From NCBI GenBank assembly GCA_016716965.1, contig JADJUP010000054.1, positions 1-63,232 of the forward strand: a stretch of 63,232 bases of DNA, read 5' to 3'. The DNA is from Sulfuritalea sp. (GTDB taxonomy: Bacteria > Pseudomonadota > Gammaproteobacteria > Burkholderiales > Rhodocyclaceae). The notes under the pieces were generated by a model. That model searched no databases and was not told where the DNA came from. It saw only the letters and a list, made by a program, of their open reading frames with translations. A program made the translations under genes and the position numbers. This document shows positions 10,240 through 19,126 of the stretch, piece after piece (position 1 is the first letter of the stretch; every line of letters starts with the position of its first letter).

Positions 10240-10315
10240 GGTTGAGGCAGTCCGGGAACGGCGCGCCGGCGCCGGAGCGCACGGCCGTGCCGTCATGCTG
10301 ATTGGCGGGAAAGGC

Positions 10316-10660
10316 TCAGGAGAGTCCGAGCAGTTCCACTTCGAACACCAGCGTCGCATTGGGCGGAATCACGCCGCCCGCGCCGCGCGCGCCGTAGCCC
10401 AGTTCCGGCGGAATGGTGAGCTTGCGCGTGCCGCCGATCTTCATGCCCTGCACGCCCTCGTCCCACCCGGCGATGACATGCCGCGCGCCCAGTGCGAACT
10501 CGAAGGGATCGTTGCGATCCTTGCTCGAATCGAACTTGGTACCGTTGGTCAGCCAGCCCGTGTAATGCACGGATACCTGCTGCCCGGCCGTGGCTTCGGC
10601 GCCCTCGCCGACTACCAGTTCTTCGATGATCAGGCCGCTGGCCGTGGTGACTTGTGTCAT
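10316..10660 (-). CDS. FKBP-type peptidyl-prolyl cis-trans isomerase
   Basis: 114-aa single-domain FKBP that catalyses prolyl isomerisation. Typical residues: VSVHYTGWLTNGTKFDSS, GWDEGVQGMKIGGTRKLTIP, ELGYGARGAGGVIPPNATL, VFEVELL. No signal peptide, so it is cytoplasmic. Start ATG 10660. Same strand as the aminotransferase, 76 bases apart, with no visible terminator. Confidence 0.93.
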   Translation of the reverse strand: MTQVTTASGLIIEELVVGEGAEATAGQQVSVHYTGWLTNGTKFDSSKDRNDPFEFALGARHVIAGWDEGVQGMKIGGTRKLTIPPELGYGARGAGGVIPPNATLVFEVELLGLS

Positions 10661-10696
10661 TGCATTGCTCCGTGGATGGGTGGTTGGACGCGGGGA

Positions 10697-13264
10697 TTAT
10701 GCCTGAGTGGCCCGCGGCAGCCGTGGCCGGAAGATTTCGTCGGCGTTGATCGGCGGTTGCGCCCGCGAGAACAGGTGGCCCTGGAACTTTTCGCAACCGA
10801 GCGCCAGCAGCGCGTCGAGCTGGGGCCGGGTCTCGACACCTTCGGCCAGGATGTCGAGCGCCAGGCTGCGGGCCAGGCCGATGATCGCGGTGACGATCGC
10901 GGCGTCTTCCGGATCGTGGGTCAGGTCGCGCACGAAGCTCTGGTCGACCTTGAGCTTGTGCACCGGGAAGCGCTTGAGGTAGGCGAGGCTCGAATAGCCG
11001 GTGCCGAAATCGTCGATCACCAGCCTGACACCCATCGCGGCAATCTCCTGCAGGCGCGCCTGGGTTTCCTCGATGTCGTGCATCAGGGTGCTCTCGGTGA
11101 TTTCCAGTTCCAGCAGGCGCGCAGGCTGGCCGGTGTCGGCCAGGATGCGGCGCAGGGTGCCGACCAGGTCCTTCTGGCGGAACTGGCGCGGCGAAAGGTT
11201 GACCGACACCGGCAGCAGGGGCCGCCCGTGCTGCTGCCAGAGCCGGTTCTGGCGCAGCGCCGCGGCCAGTACCCATTCGCCGACCGGCACGATGAGGCCG
11301 GTTTCCTCGGCGATCGGAATGAACTCGGCCGGTTCGATCAGCCCGTTTTCCCCGTCCTTCCAGCGCACCAGCGCCTCCATGCCGCACACCGCGCGGCGCG
11401 GCCAGTCGATCAGCGGCTGGTAGTGCAGCAGCAGTGCGCCGCTCTCGATGGCGTGGCGCAGGCGGCTTTCCAGCTTGAAGAAGTGCGCCGCCTGCTCGTT
11501 CATCTTGCGCGCGAAGAACTGGAAGTTGTTCCGCCCGGCGGCCTTGGCGTGGTACATCGCGGTGTCGGCGTTCTTCATCAGCGCGAATACCTCATCGCCG
11601 TCGTCCGGATAGATGCTGATGCCGATCGAGGGCGTGGCGCGCAATGGGTGGCCGCTGATATTCACCACGGTCGACAGCGCGCCGATGATCTTCTCGGCGA
11701 CCTGCGCTACGTCGTCGGAGGAACTGGCTTCATGCAACACGATCACGAACTCGTCGCCGCCCAGGCGCGATACCGTGTCGACCGCGCGCACCACGCCGGT
11801 CAGCCGCGCCGCGACATATTTCAGCAATTCGTCGCCGACGGCATGGCCGAGCGTGTCGTTCACCGACTTGAAGCGATCCAGGTCGAGGAACATCACGGCG
11901 ACGCGGTTGCGGCTGCGCTGCGCCTTGGCCAGCGCCTGTTCCAGCCGGTCGTGCAGCAGCGCGCGATTGGGCAGGCCGGTCAGGCTGTCATGGTGGGCCA
12001 CCTGCCAGATGCGCTGCTCGGCCTGCATGCGCTCGAAGACTTCCTCCTGCAACTGCGTATTCGCGCTGGCAAGCTCGGCAGTGCGTTCCACCACGCGCTG
12101 TTCGAGTTCCTCGTGGGCGCGAAGCAGCGCCTCTTCGGCCTGGTGGCGCTCGGTGACGTCCTCGAAGATCCAGGTCAGGTCCACGCTCTCGGCTTCGCCC
12201 GCCACCCGGCTCCCCGTAGCTCGCACCCAGAAGGCGTGGCCGTCTTCGTGCCGCACCCGCATCTCGCCGACGTAGGTACCGCCGGCCATCACGATGGGCA
12301 GGATCTCTGCGCCGTGACGCTGGTAGTCCTCCTCGGAAAGGTAGAACACCCGCGTCGAGCGCCCGGCCAGTTCGTCCGCCGGGTAGCCGAAGATCTCCGC
12401 CATGCGCCGGTTGCAACGCTGGATCATGCGGTCGCGGGCGAAGAGGATGCCAACCGCTGCATTGTCGAAGATTATCTGCTGCTCGTCGTAGGCTTGCCGT
12501 GCCCTATCCTCGGCCTCGCGCGTGGCGGTGAAGTCCTCGGTCAGCCAGACCGAACCGGCATGCGGGCTGGCAGGATCGAAAACGCTGCCGCTGACGCGCA
12601 GCCACGTCACCCGGCCGTCACGGCGCCGATGCTGCTGCTCGCGACGATGCACCTGGCCGGCAGCGAACTCGGCATACACCTGCTGCCCGATGCGTTCGAA
12701 CTCCTCCTCGTCGTCGAACAGCCGGCGCGCGCTGTTGCCCACCAGCGATCCCGGTGCCAGGTCGAACAATTCCTCGAAGCGCCGGTTGCAGCGGACGAAC
12801 TCGCGGTTGCGCACCACGGCGATGCCGATCGACGCATTCTCGAGGATCGCCGACAGCTCCCGCGTGCTGCGTTCCAGCGCCTCGAGCATGCGGTGGTCAT
12901 CGGTCATGTCCTCGATGATCCACAGCGTGCCGTCACGCGGTCGCTCGGGATCGACCGCCTTGGCCGAAACACGGCACCAGAACAGGCTGCCATCGCGGCG
13001 CTTGAGCTGCGTCTCGGCGTGAAAGGACTTGCCCTCGGACAGGACCGGCCCGGCCTCGCGCCCCAGCGCGGAATAGGCCTCCTGGTCGGCGTACAGGATC
13101 AGCGCCGATTGCCCGAGGAATTCGTCGAGTTCATAACCGAACATCTCGGCGCACAGGCGGTTGGCCTGCATCAGCCGGCGATGGTTGGTGAACAGGATGC
13201 CGACCGTCGCGTTCTCGAAGATCGCGTTGAGTTCGAGAACGGCCTTTTTCGGCGCCTGCGCCAT
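10697..13264 (-). CDS. Triple-PAS GGDEF-EAL cyclic-di-GMP turnover protein
   Basis: 855 aa with no membrane segment. Three PAS domains come first (about residues 10-125, 130-250, 260-380; each with an N-x-x-x-x-E-x-FGY-type core). A short coiled coil (EELEQRVVERTAELASAN) follows, then GGDEF (about 425-590), then EAL (about 605-850). The GGDEF signature RLGGDEFVIV is intact. The EAL domain keeps EALVRW, ITESTLM, DDFGTGYSSLAYLKRF, KVDQSFV and AEGVE, so metal and catalytic residues for c-di-GMP hydrolysis are present. It may be bifunctional, or the GGDEF may regulate the EAL through GTP. The PAS sites suggest redox or ligand sensing. Confidence 0.93.
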   Translation of the reverse strand: MAQAPKKAVLELNAIFENATVGILFTNHRRLMQANRLCAEMFGYELDEFLGQSALILYADQEAYSALGREAGPVLSEGKSFHAETQLKRRDGSLFWCRVSAKAVDPERPRDGTLWIIEDMTDDHRMLEALERSTRELSAILENASIGIAVVRNREFVRCNRRFEELFDLAPGSLVGNSARRLFDDEEEFERIGQQVYAEFAAGQVHRREQQHRRRDGRVTWLRVSGSVFDPASPHAGSVWLTEDFTATREAEDRARQAYDEQQIIFDNAAVGILFARDRMIQRCNRRMAEIFGYPADELAGRSTRVFYLSEEDYQRHGAEILPIVMAGGTYVGEMRVRHEDGHAFWVRATGSRVAGEAESVDLTWIFEDVTERHQAEEALLRAHEELEQRVVERTAELASANTQLQEEVFERMQAEQRIWQVAHHDSLTGLPNRALLHDRLEQALAKAQRSRNRVAVMFLDLDRFKSVNDTLGHAVGDELLKYVAARLTGVVRAVDTVSRLGGDEFVIVLHEASSSDDVAQVAEKIIGALSTVVNISGHPLRATPSIGISIYPDDGDEVFALMKNADTAMYHAKAAGRNNFQFFARKMNEQAAHFFKLESRLRHAIESGALLLHYQPLIDWPRRAVCGMEALVRWKDGENGLIEPAEFIPIAEETGLIVPVGEWVLAAALRQNRLWQQHGRPLLPVSVNLSPRQFRQKDLVGTLRRILADTGQPARLLELEITESTLMHDIEETQARLQEIAAMGVRLVIDDFGTGYSSLAYLKRFPVHKLKVDQSFVRDLTHDPEDAAIVTAIIGLARSLALDILAEGVETRPQLDALLALGCEKFQGHLFSRAQPPINADEIFRPRLPRATQA

Positions 13265-13278
13265 CGATCGACCGCCCC

Positions 13279-14151
13279 TCAGTCCGCGGCCCGGCCCGTC
13301 GCGACCTCGAGTACGCGCAGCAGCGAGGAGGTGTCCTGCGTGCCCAGACCCTGCGCGATCAGGGCATTGAGCTGCTGCCAGACCGCCGCCGCTATCGGCA
13401 GCGGCGCGCCGATGCGGGCGGCCTCGTCCATCAGCAGCGCGTAGTCCTTGTGATGCAGGCGTGCCTCGACGCCGGCGGCAAAATCGCGCGACGCCATGCG
13501 CCCGCCAAAAACATCCAGTGCGCGCGAACCAGCGGAACCGCCCAGCATGGCCTCGCGCACCAAGCCGAAATCAACGCCGGCCGCGTTGGCCAAAACAGCC
13601 GCCTCGGCACAGGCCTCGATCAGGTTGACCAGGATCATCTGGTTGCAGGCTTTGGCCACCTGGCCGGCACCTGCCTCGCCGATGCGCACCGCGCTCTTGC
13701 CCAGCACCGAAAAGATCGGCGCCAGGCGAGTGCCGAGTTCCTCACGCCCGCCCCACATGATCGCCAGTGTGGCGTTGCGCGCGCCGGTGCCGCCGCCCGA
13801 CACCGGAGCATCGACGAAATCGACGCCGCATTCGCGATGGCGCGCGGCGATGGCCCGCGCCGCGCTCGGTGCGATGGTGGAAAAATCCAGGTGGATGGCA
13901 CCCGGCGCGAGGCCGGACCTCAGTTCCGTGGCCAGTCCGTCGACATCCGCGCTGCCGGTGACGTTGGTGCAGACGATCTCGCTGCCGACCGCCACGTCCT
14001 GCACCGACTCGCAACGCACCGCACCCAGGGCGGTCGCAAAGTCGGCGCTGGCGGCACGGCGACTCCAGACGCGCAGGCTGTGCCCCGCCTTCAGCAAGTG
14101 TTCGGTCATGGGTTGCCCCATGGTGCCGAAGCCAATGAATCCGATGTTCAT
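13279..14151 (-). CDS. NAD(P)-dependent beta-hydroxyacid dehydrogenase, paralogue 1
   Basis: 290 aa, 3-hydroxyisobutyrate dehydrogenase / tartronate semialdehyde reductase family. The Rossmann motif is GFIGFGTMGQPM; VWSRR after strand 2 suggests NADP preference. The substrate loop is DAPVSGGGTGARNA, and the catalytic Lys lies in GQVAKACNQM. It carries MWGG where its neighbour has MVGG. Dispersed-element copy 3 encodes RRAASADFA just after the NADP-binding arginines. Tandem with a paralogue 19 bases upstream on the same strand. The substrate cannot be told from sequence. Confidence 0.88.
   Translation of the reverse strand: MNIGFIGFGTMGQPMTEHLLKAGHSLRVWSRRAASADFATALGAVRCESVQDVAVGSEIVCTNVTGSADVDGLATELRSGLAPGAIHLDFSTIAPSAARAIAARHRECGVDFVDAPVSGGGTGARNATLAIMWGGREELGTRLAPIFSVLGKSAVRIGEAGAGQVAKACNQMILVNLIEACAEAAVLANAAGVDFGLVREAMLGGSAGSRALDVFGGRMASRDFAAGVEARLHHKDYALLMDEAARIGAPLPIAAAVWQQLNALIAQGLGTQDTSSLLRVLEVATGRAAD
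14037..14061 (+). repeat. KVGAG element, copy 3 (inside dehydrogenase, antisense)
   Basis: CAAAGTCGGCGCTGGC, GG, CACGGCG. Opposite to the gene; the gene reads it as R-A-A-S-A-D-F. Confidence 0.85.
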
Positions 14152-14170
14152 GCGGAGCCCCTGTGCGACA

Positions 14171-15049
14171 TCATTCCTGCCTGCTGCTGATCTTTTCCAG
14201 CAGTTGCAGTGCCGTTATCGAATCGTCCTCGCCCATGCCGCTGCCGACGATGGCGTTGAACACCTGCGCAGTAGCAGCCGCCGAGGGCAGCATGAGCCCC
14301 ATGCGGTGCGCTTCTTCCATCACGATGCGCAAGTCCTTCTGGTGCATCCAGGCCTTGAAACCGGGCTTGAAGTTGCGATCGAGCATGCGCTGGCCGTGGT
14401 TTTCCAGCACCTTGGAATAGGCGAAGCCGCCGAGCAGTGCCTCGCGCACCTTGGCCGCATCGACCCCGCTTTGCGTGGCGAAGTTGAAAGCCTCGGCCAC
14501 CGCCATCACGCCGACGCCGGTGAGAATCTGGTTGCAGGCCTTGGCGACCTGCCCCGCGCCGGAACCGCCGATCAGCGTCACCGACTTGCCCATCTTCTCG
14601 AACAGCGGCTTGACCTTGTCGAAGGCCTCCTGCGTGCCGCCGACCATGATGGTCAGCGCCGCGTTGATCGCGCCCATCTCGCCACCGGAAACCGGCGCAT
14701 CGACGAAGGCGATGCCCTTTTCGCCCAGGCGCAGGCCGATGCTGCGCGCCGCGTTCGGATTGATGGTCGACATATCGACCACGATCAGTCCCGGCTTGCC
14801 GCCGGCAGCGAGGCCATCGGCGCCGAGGCAGACCTTCTCCACGTCCGGCGCGTCGGCCACCATGGTGATCACGACATCCGCATTCGCGGCCACCAGTGCC
14901 GGCGTGGCGTAGGTCTTTGCGTTGACGCTCGCAAACGGCGCCAGCGACTCAGGGCGGCGCGCCCACAGGTGCAGCGTGTGGCCGGCCTTTTCCAGATGCA
15001 GCGCCATCGGGCGGCCCATCAGGCCCAGTCCTATGAATCCGACATTCAT
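14171..15049 (-). CDS. NAD(P)-dependent beta-hydroxyacid dehydrogenase, paralogue 2
   Basis: 292 aa, same family as the downstream gene. GFIGLGLMGRPMALHLEKAG is the dinucleotide site, LWARRPES the NADP-type arginine pair, DAPVSGGEMGAINAALTIMV the substrate loop and GAGQVAKACNQIL the catalytic-Lys helix. It has no copy of the dispersed element at the position where paralogue 1 carries one. Candidate roles are tartronate semialdehyde reductase (GarR/GlxR) or 3-hydroxyisobutyrate dehydrogenase (MmsB). The 177 bases upstream hold a G/C-rich hairpin (15138-15160) but no clear promoter. Confidence 0.88.
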   Translation of the reverse strand: MNVGFIGLGLMGRPMALHLEKAGHTLHLWARRPESLAPFASVNAKTYATPALVAANADVVITMVADAPDVEKVCLGADGLAAGGKPGLIVVDMSTINPNAARSIGLRLGEKGIAFVDAPVSGGEMGAINAALTIMVGGTQEAFDKVKPLFEKMGKSVTLIGGSGAGQVAKACNQILTGVGVMAVAEAFNFATQSGVDAAKVREALLGGFAYSKVLENHGQRMLDRNFKPGFKAWMHQKDLRIVMEEAHRMGLMLPSAAATAQVFNAIVGSGMGEDDSITALQLLEKISSRQE

Positions 15050-15226
15050 GTGATATCTCCTCGCGGTTGTTGTTGCGTGACGCGCAAAACTTGGTACGGA
15101 GTCCCCTGCAATAGACGCGCGCAGCGCGCCGAACGGTAACCCCCCGCGAGGGGGGAAGGGGGGCGGGCGAATAATTGGCTTTTCGCGTGTTTCATCTCAG
15201 CGGGTGGCGCTTGGTGCCAGGAGCGT

Positions 15227-15823
15227 TCAGGCGCCGATGGCCTTGAGTATCAAGGGCACCAGCGGCTCGGGAAGCTTGATGCCGCCGCCGGTGGCGAAGG
15301 CGTGGGCGCGCTCGGACATTTTCTTCCAGGTCTTGCGCACGATCTCGAGCCATTTCTCTTCGCTGTACTCGGCATGCTTGCCGGCGAAGCCGAGCATGTA
15401 GTGCTCGATGAAGACCAGATCGGTGACGTCCTCCATCATCTGCGTGTCGGCATTCACCTTGAGCTGGCGCTTGCCGACCGCCATCTTCACCTTGTCGATC
15501 ATGTCCTGGTCGTAGCCGGCCTGCTGCATCAGTTCGCCTGCCGTCTCGGCGTGGAACTTGTACAGGCCGGTGCGCCAGGCGAGGTAGCCTTCCTTGGTCA
15601 TCGCGTAGCTGTCGCGCGGCACGGTCCAGCGCTTGATGTGCTGCGCGCGCACCGCAAGCTGTGCCGCCTCGCTGGCGTCCGGCGCGTAACGGCCGATCAT
15701 GTCGGTCATGCGCTTGGCGTAAAGCAGCTCCTTGGGCTGTCCTTCGTCCTGGTTGGGGTCCTGGGCGTTGGCGGCATCGAACAGGGCGATGGCGCGGTCG
15801 AAACGGGCCTGGTCGGCGATCAT
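15227..15823 (-). CDS. DUF4202 family protein
   Basis: 198 aa, soluble and helical. Residues such as LYAKRMTDMIGRYAPDASEA, AVRAQHIKRWTVPRDSYAM and GYLAWRTGLYKFHAETA match DUF4202, whose function is unknown. The conserved His/Asp pattern (QHIKRW, FHAETA, DLVFIEHYM) suggests an HD-like metal site, which is inference. Start ATG 15823 has GGAGGA about 8 bases upstream. Confidence 0.85.
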   Translation of the reverse strand: MIADQARFDRAIALFDAANAQDPNQDEGQPKELLYAKRMTDMIGRYAPDASEAAQLAVRAQHIKRWTVPRDSYAMTKEGYLAWRTGLYKFHAETAGELMQQAGYDQDMIDKVKMAVGKRQLKVNADTQMMEDVTDLVFIEHYMLGFAGKHAEYSEEKWLEIVRKTWKKMSERAHAFATGGGIKLPEPLVPLILKAIGA

Positions 15824-15888
15824 GCATGTCCTCCTGGTTTCGTGGGTCCGGCAAAAGCCCAATGGTAACCGCTGCGCCGCCCCGCCGT

Positions 15889-16509
15889 TCAGCGAAAGTT
15901 GGCGGCCTCGTCGCGGCTCATCCACTTCCACGGCAGGGGCAACAGGCCGGGTACGCGCTCGCGGTAGCGGCGGTAGGTGTCGCCATGGATGGCGATCAGC
16001 TTGCGTTCCTCCAGCCACGAGCCGACGACGAAATAAATCGTGATCGCCAGCGCCGAGACCAGCATCGCCGCGTTCATGTCGCGGGTCCACACGATCACCA
16101 GGCCAAAGCTGTACCAGGGGTGACGCACGAAGCGATGCGGCGCCGACAGGCGGAACACGTCGCGCTCGATGGCCTTGTCGCCGCCCAGCACGCCGAGGCC
16201 GAGGAAGTCGTTCATGGCATAGGCCTTCGACGACTGCATCGCGCCGAACAGCGCGGCGACGGCGAGGCCATTGGCCAGCCACGCCCAGGCGCCGTTCCAG
16301 GCCCAGAGGTCCGCGCCCGGCGCGGCGCGCATCAGCCACATCAGCGGCAGCGCAGTGAGCAGCGCCATGCCGTTGTAGGCCAGACGGTACCACGGCGTGA
16401 AGCCCGGCCACGTCCGCGCCACGAATGCTTTCAGGCGCAGGTCGGCCAGCAGGGAATGCAGCGCGGCGTAGAGAATCCAGCCGAGGGCCAGCGGCAGTTG
16501 TTCCATCAT
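15889..16509 (-). CDS. NnrU/isoprenylcysteine methyltransferase-like membrane protein
   Basis: 206 aa with about five membrane segments. The C-terminal portion has the ICMT/NnrU pattern: RFVRHPWYSFGLVIVW, then GSWLEERKLIAIHGDTYRRY. In this superfamily that region binds S-adenosylmethionine. NnrU relatives are linked to nitric-oxide metabolism or the cell envelope, but no denitrification gene is near. Start 16509 lies 10 bases from the argJ stop, so the two are probably co-transcribed. Confidence 0.8.
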   Translation of the reverse strand: MMEQLPLALGWILYAALHSLLADLRLKAFVARTWPGFTPWYRLAYNGMALLTALPLMWLMRAAPGADLWAWNGAWAWLANGLAVAALFGAMQSSKAYAMNDFLGLGVLGGDKAIERDVFRLSAPHRFVRHPWYSFGLVIVWTRDMNAAMLVSALAITIYFVVGSWLEERKLIAIHGDTYRRYRERVPGLLPLPWKWMSRDEAANFR

Positions 16510-16519
16510 TGGAGCGCGA

Positions 16520-17755
16520 TCAACTCCTGTAGTCCGCGTTGATCTTCACATAGTCGTAGGAGAAGTCGCAGGTCCACACCGTCACACTTGCGGCGCCGCG
16601 ACCGAGGCCGACGCGCACCGTGATCTCTGCATTTTTCATGATGCGCGAGCCGTCTTCCTCGCGGTAGCTGGCGGCACGCCCGCCGTTCTCCGAGACCAGC
16701 ACTTCCTCGTCGCCGGAACCGAGCCAGACGCGCACGCCGGCGGCGTCGAGGTCGTCGATGCCGGCGTAGCCGATGGCGGCCAGGATGCGGCCGAGGTTGG
16801 GGTCGGAAGCGAAGAAGGCCGTCTTCACCAGCGGCGAATGGCCGATGGCGTAGGCCACCTTGCGGCATTCCTCCGCCGTGGCGCCAGCGCCGACTTTCAC
16901 GCTGATGAACTTGGTCGCGCCCTCGCCGTCGCGCACGATGGCCTGGGCCAGTTCCTGCGCCACGGCGAACACCGCCGCGCGCAATGCCGGCCAGTGCGGC
17001 GAGGCGGCATCGACCTCAAGCCCGGAAGCGCCGGTCGCGATGACGACGAAGGAATCGTTGGTCGACGTGTCGCCATCGACGGTGATGCAGTTGAAGCTCT
17101 GGTCGGCCGCGTCCTTCGCCAGTTGCGCCAGCAGGCCAGCGCCGATGCCAGCATCGGTGGCGACGAAACCGAGCATGGTCGCCATGTTGGGCCGGATCAT
17201 GCCCGCGCCCTTGCTGATGCCGGTGACGGTGATGGTCTTGCCGCCCAGTTCGATGCGGCGCGAGGCGGCCTTGGCCACGGTGTCGGTGGTCATGATGGCG
17301 TGCGCCGCGGCGTGCCAGTGGTCCGCCGCGAGATCCGTCTTTGCTGCCGGCAGCCCGGCTACCAGCCGATCGACCGGCAGGTGTTCGAGGATCACCCCGG
17401 TGGAAAACGGCAGCACCTCGGTGGCCCTGCAGCCCAGCAGTTTGGCCACCGCATCGCAGGTTTCGCGCGCCGCGCGCATGCCCTGCTCGCCGGTGGCCGC
17501 GTTGGCGATGCCGGTGTTGATCACCAGCGCGCGCAGGCTGCCGTCGCCCGCCAGGTGCTCGCGGCACAGCGTCACCGGCGCCGCGCAGCAGCGGTTCTGG
17601 GTGAACACGCCGGCCGCCCGGCTGCCCGGCGCCAGTTCGACCAGCGTCAGGTCGCGGCGATCCTTCTTGCGGATGCCGGCTTCGGCGGTGCCGAGGCGCA
17701 CGCCGGCGACGGGGAACAGGGCTTCAGGGGCGGGGGTGGCGTAATTGACGGGCAT
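16520..17755 (-). CDS. argJ: Bifunctional glutamate N-acetyltransferase / amino-acid acetyltransferase
   Basis: Transfers acetyl from N-acetylornithine to glutamate (and can use acetyl-CoA) in arginine biosynthesis. 411 aa. The autoproteolysis site is in RPNMATMLGFVATD, where the Thr of ATML becomes the beta-chain nucleophile. Other motifs: NTGIANAATGEQGM, FSTGVILEHLP, SKGAGMI, TVDGDTSTND, SPLVKTAFFASDPNLGRIL. ATG 17755 starts with VNYATPAPE as in relatives; the longer frame to 17896 is rejected. Element copy 4 encodes VKVGAGATAEE where relatives have unrelated residues of about the same length. Confidence 0.95.
   Translation of the reverse strand: MPVNYATPAPEALFPVAGVRLGTAEAGIRKKDRRDLTLVELAPGSRAAGVFTQNRCCAAPVTLCREHLAGDGSLRALVINTGIANAATGEQGMRAARETCDAVAKLLGCRATEVLPFSTGVILEHLPVDRLVAGLPAAKTDLAADHWHAAAHAIMTTDTVAKAASRRIELGGKTITVTGISKGAGMIRPNMATMLGFVATDAGIGAGLLAQLAKDAADQSFNCITVDGDTSTNDSFVVIATGASGLEVDAASPHWPALRAAVFAVAQELAQAIVRDGEGATKFISVKVGAGATAEECRKVAYAIGHSPLVKTAFFASDPNLGRILAAIGYAGIDDLDAAGVRVWLGSGDEEVLVSENGGRAASYREEDGSRIMKNAEITVRVGLGRGAASVTVWTCDFSYDYVKINADYRS
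16874..16898 (-). repeat. KVGAG element, copy 4 (inside argJ, sense)
   Basis: Minus strand GAAAGTCGGCGCTGGC, GC, CACGGCG; read as KVGAGATA in ArgJ. Confidence 0.88.
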
Positions 17756-17834
17756 GGTATCGGGACTCGTGCTGAAATCGGGGGAATGCGCGAAAGCGCG
17801 AGGGCGCAGTTTATCCCCTGCCGCACCGGCCCGC

Positions 17835-17859
17835 GAAAGTCGGCGCCCACGACACGGCG
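17835..17859 (+). repeat. KVGAG element, copy 5 (intergenic, argJ / methyltransferase)
   Basis: GAAAGTCGGCGCCCAC, GA, CACGGCG. It lies between divergent genes, the only clear intergenic copy not next to a stop codon. Confidence 0.75.
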
Positions 17860-17937
17860 ATAATGAGCCGATTTCCCTCGCCACCGTCGGCCCCATCGGG
17901 GGCAGAATCGCCGGCCGGCAGACTGGAAGGAGCGGAC

Positions 17938-19116
17938 ATGAAGAAAAGCAGCAAGCTGATCGCCGAAGCGGCGGCAGCCGCTTCGGCCGGGATGCACGAG
18001 ACCGCCGAAAGGCTCTACCGCAAGGTGCTGGCGCGCGACCCGGGCAACCTCGACGGCCATTACCTGCTCGGCTCGCTGCTGGCCGAACGCGGCGACCTGC
18101 CGGCGGCGGAAAAGCACCTCAACATCGCGGCGACGCTGAACCCGCGCTCGCCCTACGTCTGGAGCAACCTCGGCAGCCTGCGGCGGCTGGCCGGCGATAT
18201 CGACGGCGCGCTCGCCGCCTGGACCCGCGCCATCGAACTCGATCCGCGCAGCGCCGAAGCCTGGTTCGGCATCGGCCGCATCCATGTCGCCAATGAAAAC
18301 CTCGACGACGCCGAAGCCTGCCTGCTGCGCGTGGTCGGCCTCAAGCCGCTGGCGCCGGCGTGGAGCCTGCTCGCCAGCGTCACCGACAAGAAGGGGCGCA
18401 GCGACGAGGCGATCGCCTATTGCCGCAGGGCGCTCGAAATCCAGCCCGGCAACGGCAGCGCCGCCTTCCTGCTGGCGCGGCTAGAGGGCCGGCCGATGGC
18501 CTATCCGCCGGGCGACACGATCCGGACCTTGTTCGACGGCTATGCCGATACCTTCGAACAGCACGTGACCGACAAACTTTCCTACGACATTCCACGACAA
18601 CTCCAGCGACTGCTCGCCCACCACGCCGGCGAGCGCCGCTTCGCGCGGGTTGCCGACCTCGGCTGCGGCACCGGGCTGATGGGCCCGCTCCTCGCCGGCG
18701 CCGACGAACTGGTCGGCGTCGACCTGTCGCCGCGAATGCTGGATCAGGCACGCAAGAAGAACCTCTACGCACGACTGGTCGCCGCCGACCTGATCGAATT
18801 CCTCGACGCCGAAAGCGGAAGCTTCGATTTGCTTGTCGCCGCCGACGTGCTGATCTACATGGGCACGCTGGACGCGCTGTTCAGGGCTGCGGCGGCGCGC
18901 GCCAGCCCCGGCGCGCTGTTCGCCTGCTCGACCGAAGCGGCTAGCGAAGGCGACTGGCAATTGCGACGCAGCGGCCGCTACGCCCACGCCCCCGGTTACG
19001 TCCGCGGCTGCGCCGAGGCCGCCGGCTGGTCGGTGGTGGTACAGGAAGCCGCACAGGTGCGGCTCGAATCGCAGGCCCCGGTGGCGGGGCACATCCATCT
19101 CCTGGCGCGGACCTGA
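17938..19116 (+). CDS. TPR-repeat SAM-dependent methyltransferase
   Basis: 392 aa. Residues 1-195 are about five TPR repeats (AERLYRKVLARDPGNLDGHY, LLGSLLAERGDLPAAEKHL, ALAAWTRAIELDPRSAEAW). The C-terminal half is a class I methyltransferase with motif I VADLGCGTGLMGPLL, motif II VGVDLSPRMLDQARKK and a motif near LLVAADVLIYMG. The linker (FDGYADTFEQHVTDKLSYD) is typical of a known TPR-methyltransferase group of unknown substrate. ATG 17938 has AAGGAG at 17926-17931; the earlier ATG at 17863 has no such site. Divergent from argJ. Confidence 0.88.
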   Translation: MKKSSKLIAEAAAAASAGMHETAERLYRKVLARDPGNLDGHYLLGSLLAERGDLPAAEKHLNIAATLNPRSPYVWSNLGSLRRLAGDIDGALAAWTRAIELDPRSAEAWFGIGRIHVANENLDDAEACLLRVVGLKPLAPAWSLLASVTDKKGRSDEAIAYCRRALEIQPGNGSAAFLLARLEGRPMAYPPGDTIRTLFDGYADTFEQHVTDKLSYDIPRQLQRLLAHHAGERRFARVADLGCGTGLMGPLLAGADELVGVDLSPRMLDQARKKNLYARLVAADLIEFLDAESGSFDLLVAADVLIYMGTLDALFRAAAARASPGALFACSTEAASEGDWQLRRSGRYAHAPGYVRGCAEAAGWSVVVQEAAQVRLESQAPVAGHIHLLART

Positions 19117-19126
19117 CGCCCCTGAC

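Noticed and set aside
10022..13444. Open frame of 1140 codons on the plus strand
   Set aside because: Antisense shadow of the PAS-GGDEF-EAL gene in GC-rich DNA; His/Gln/Arg-rich and without domain motifs.
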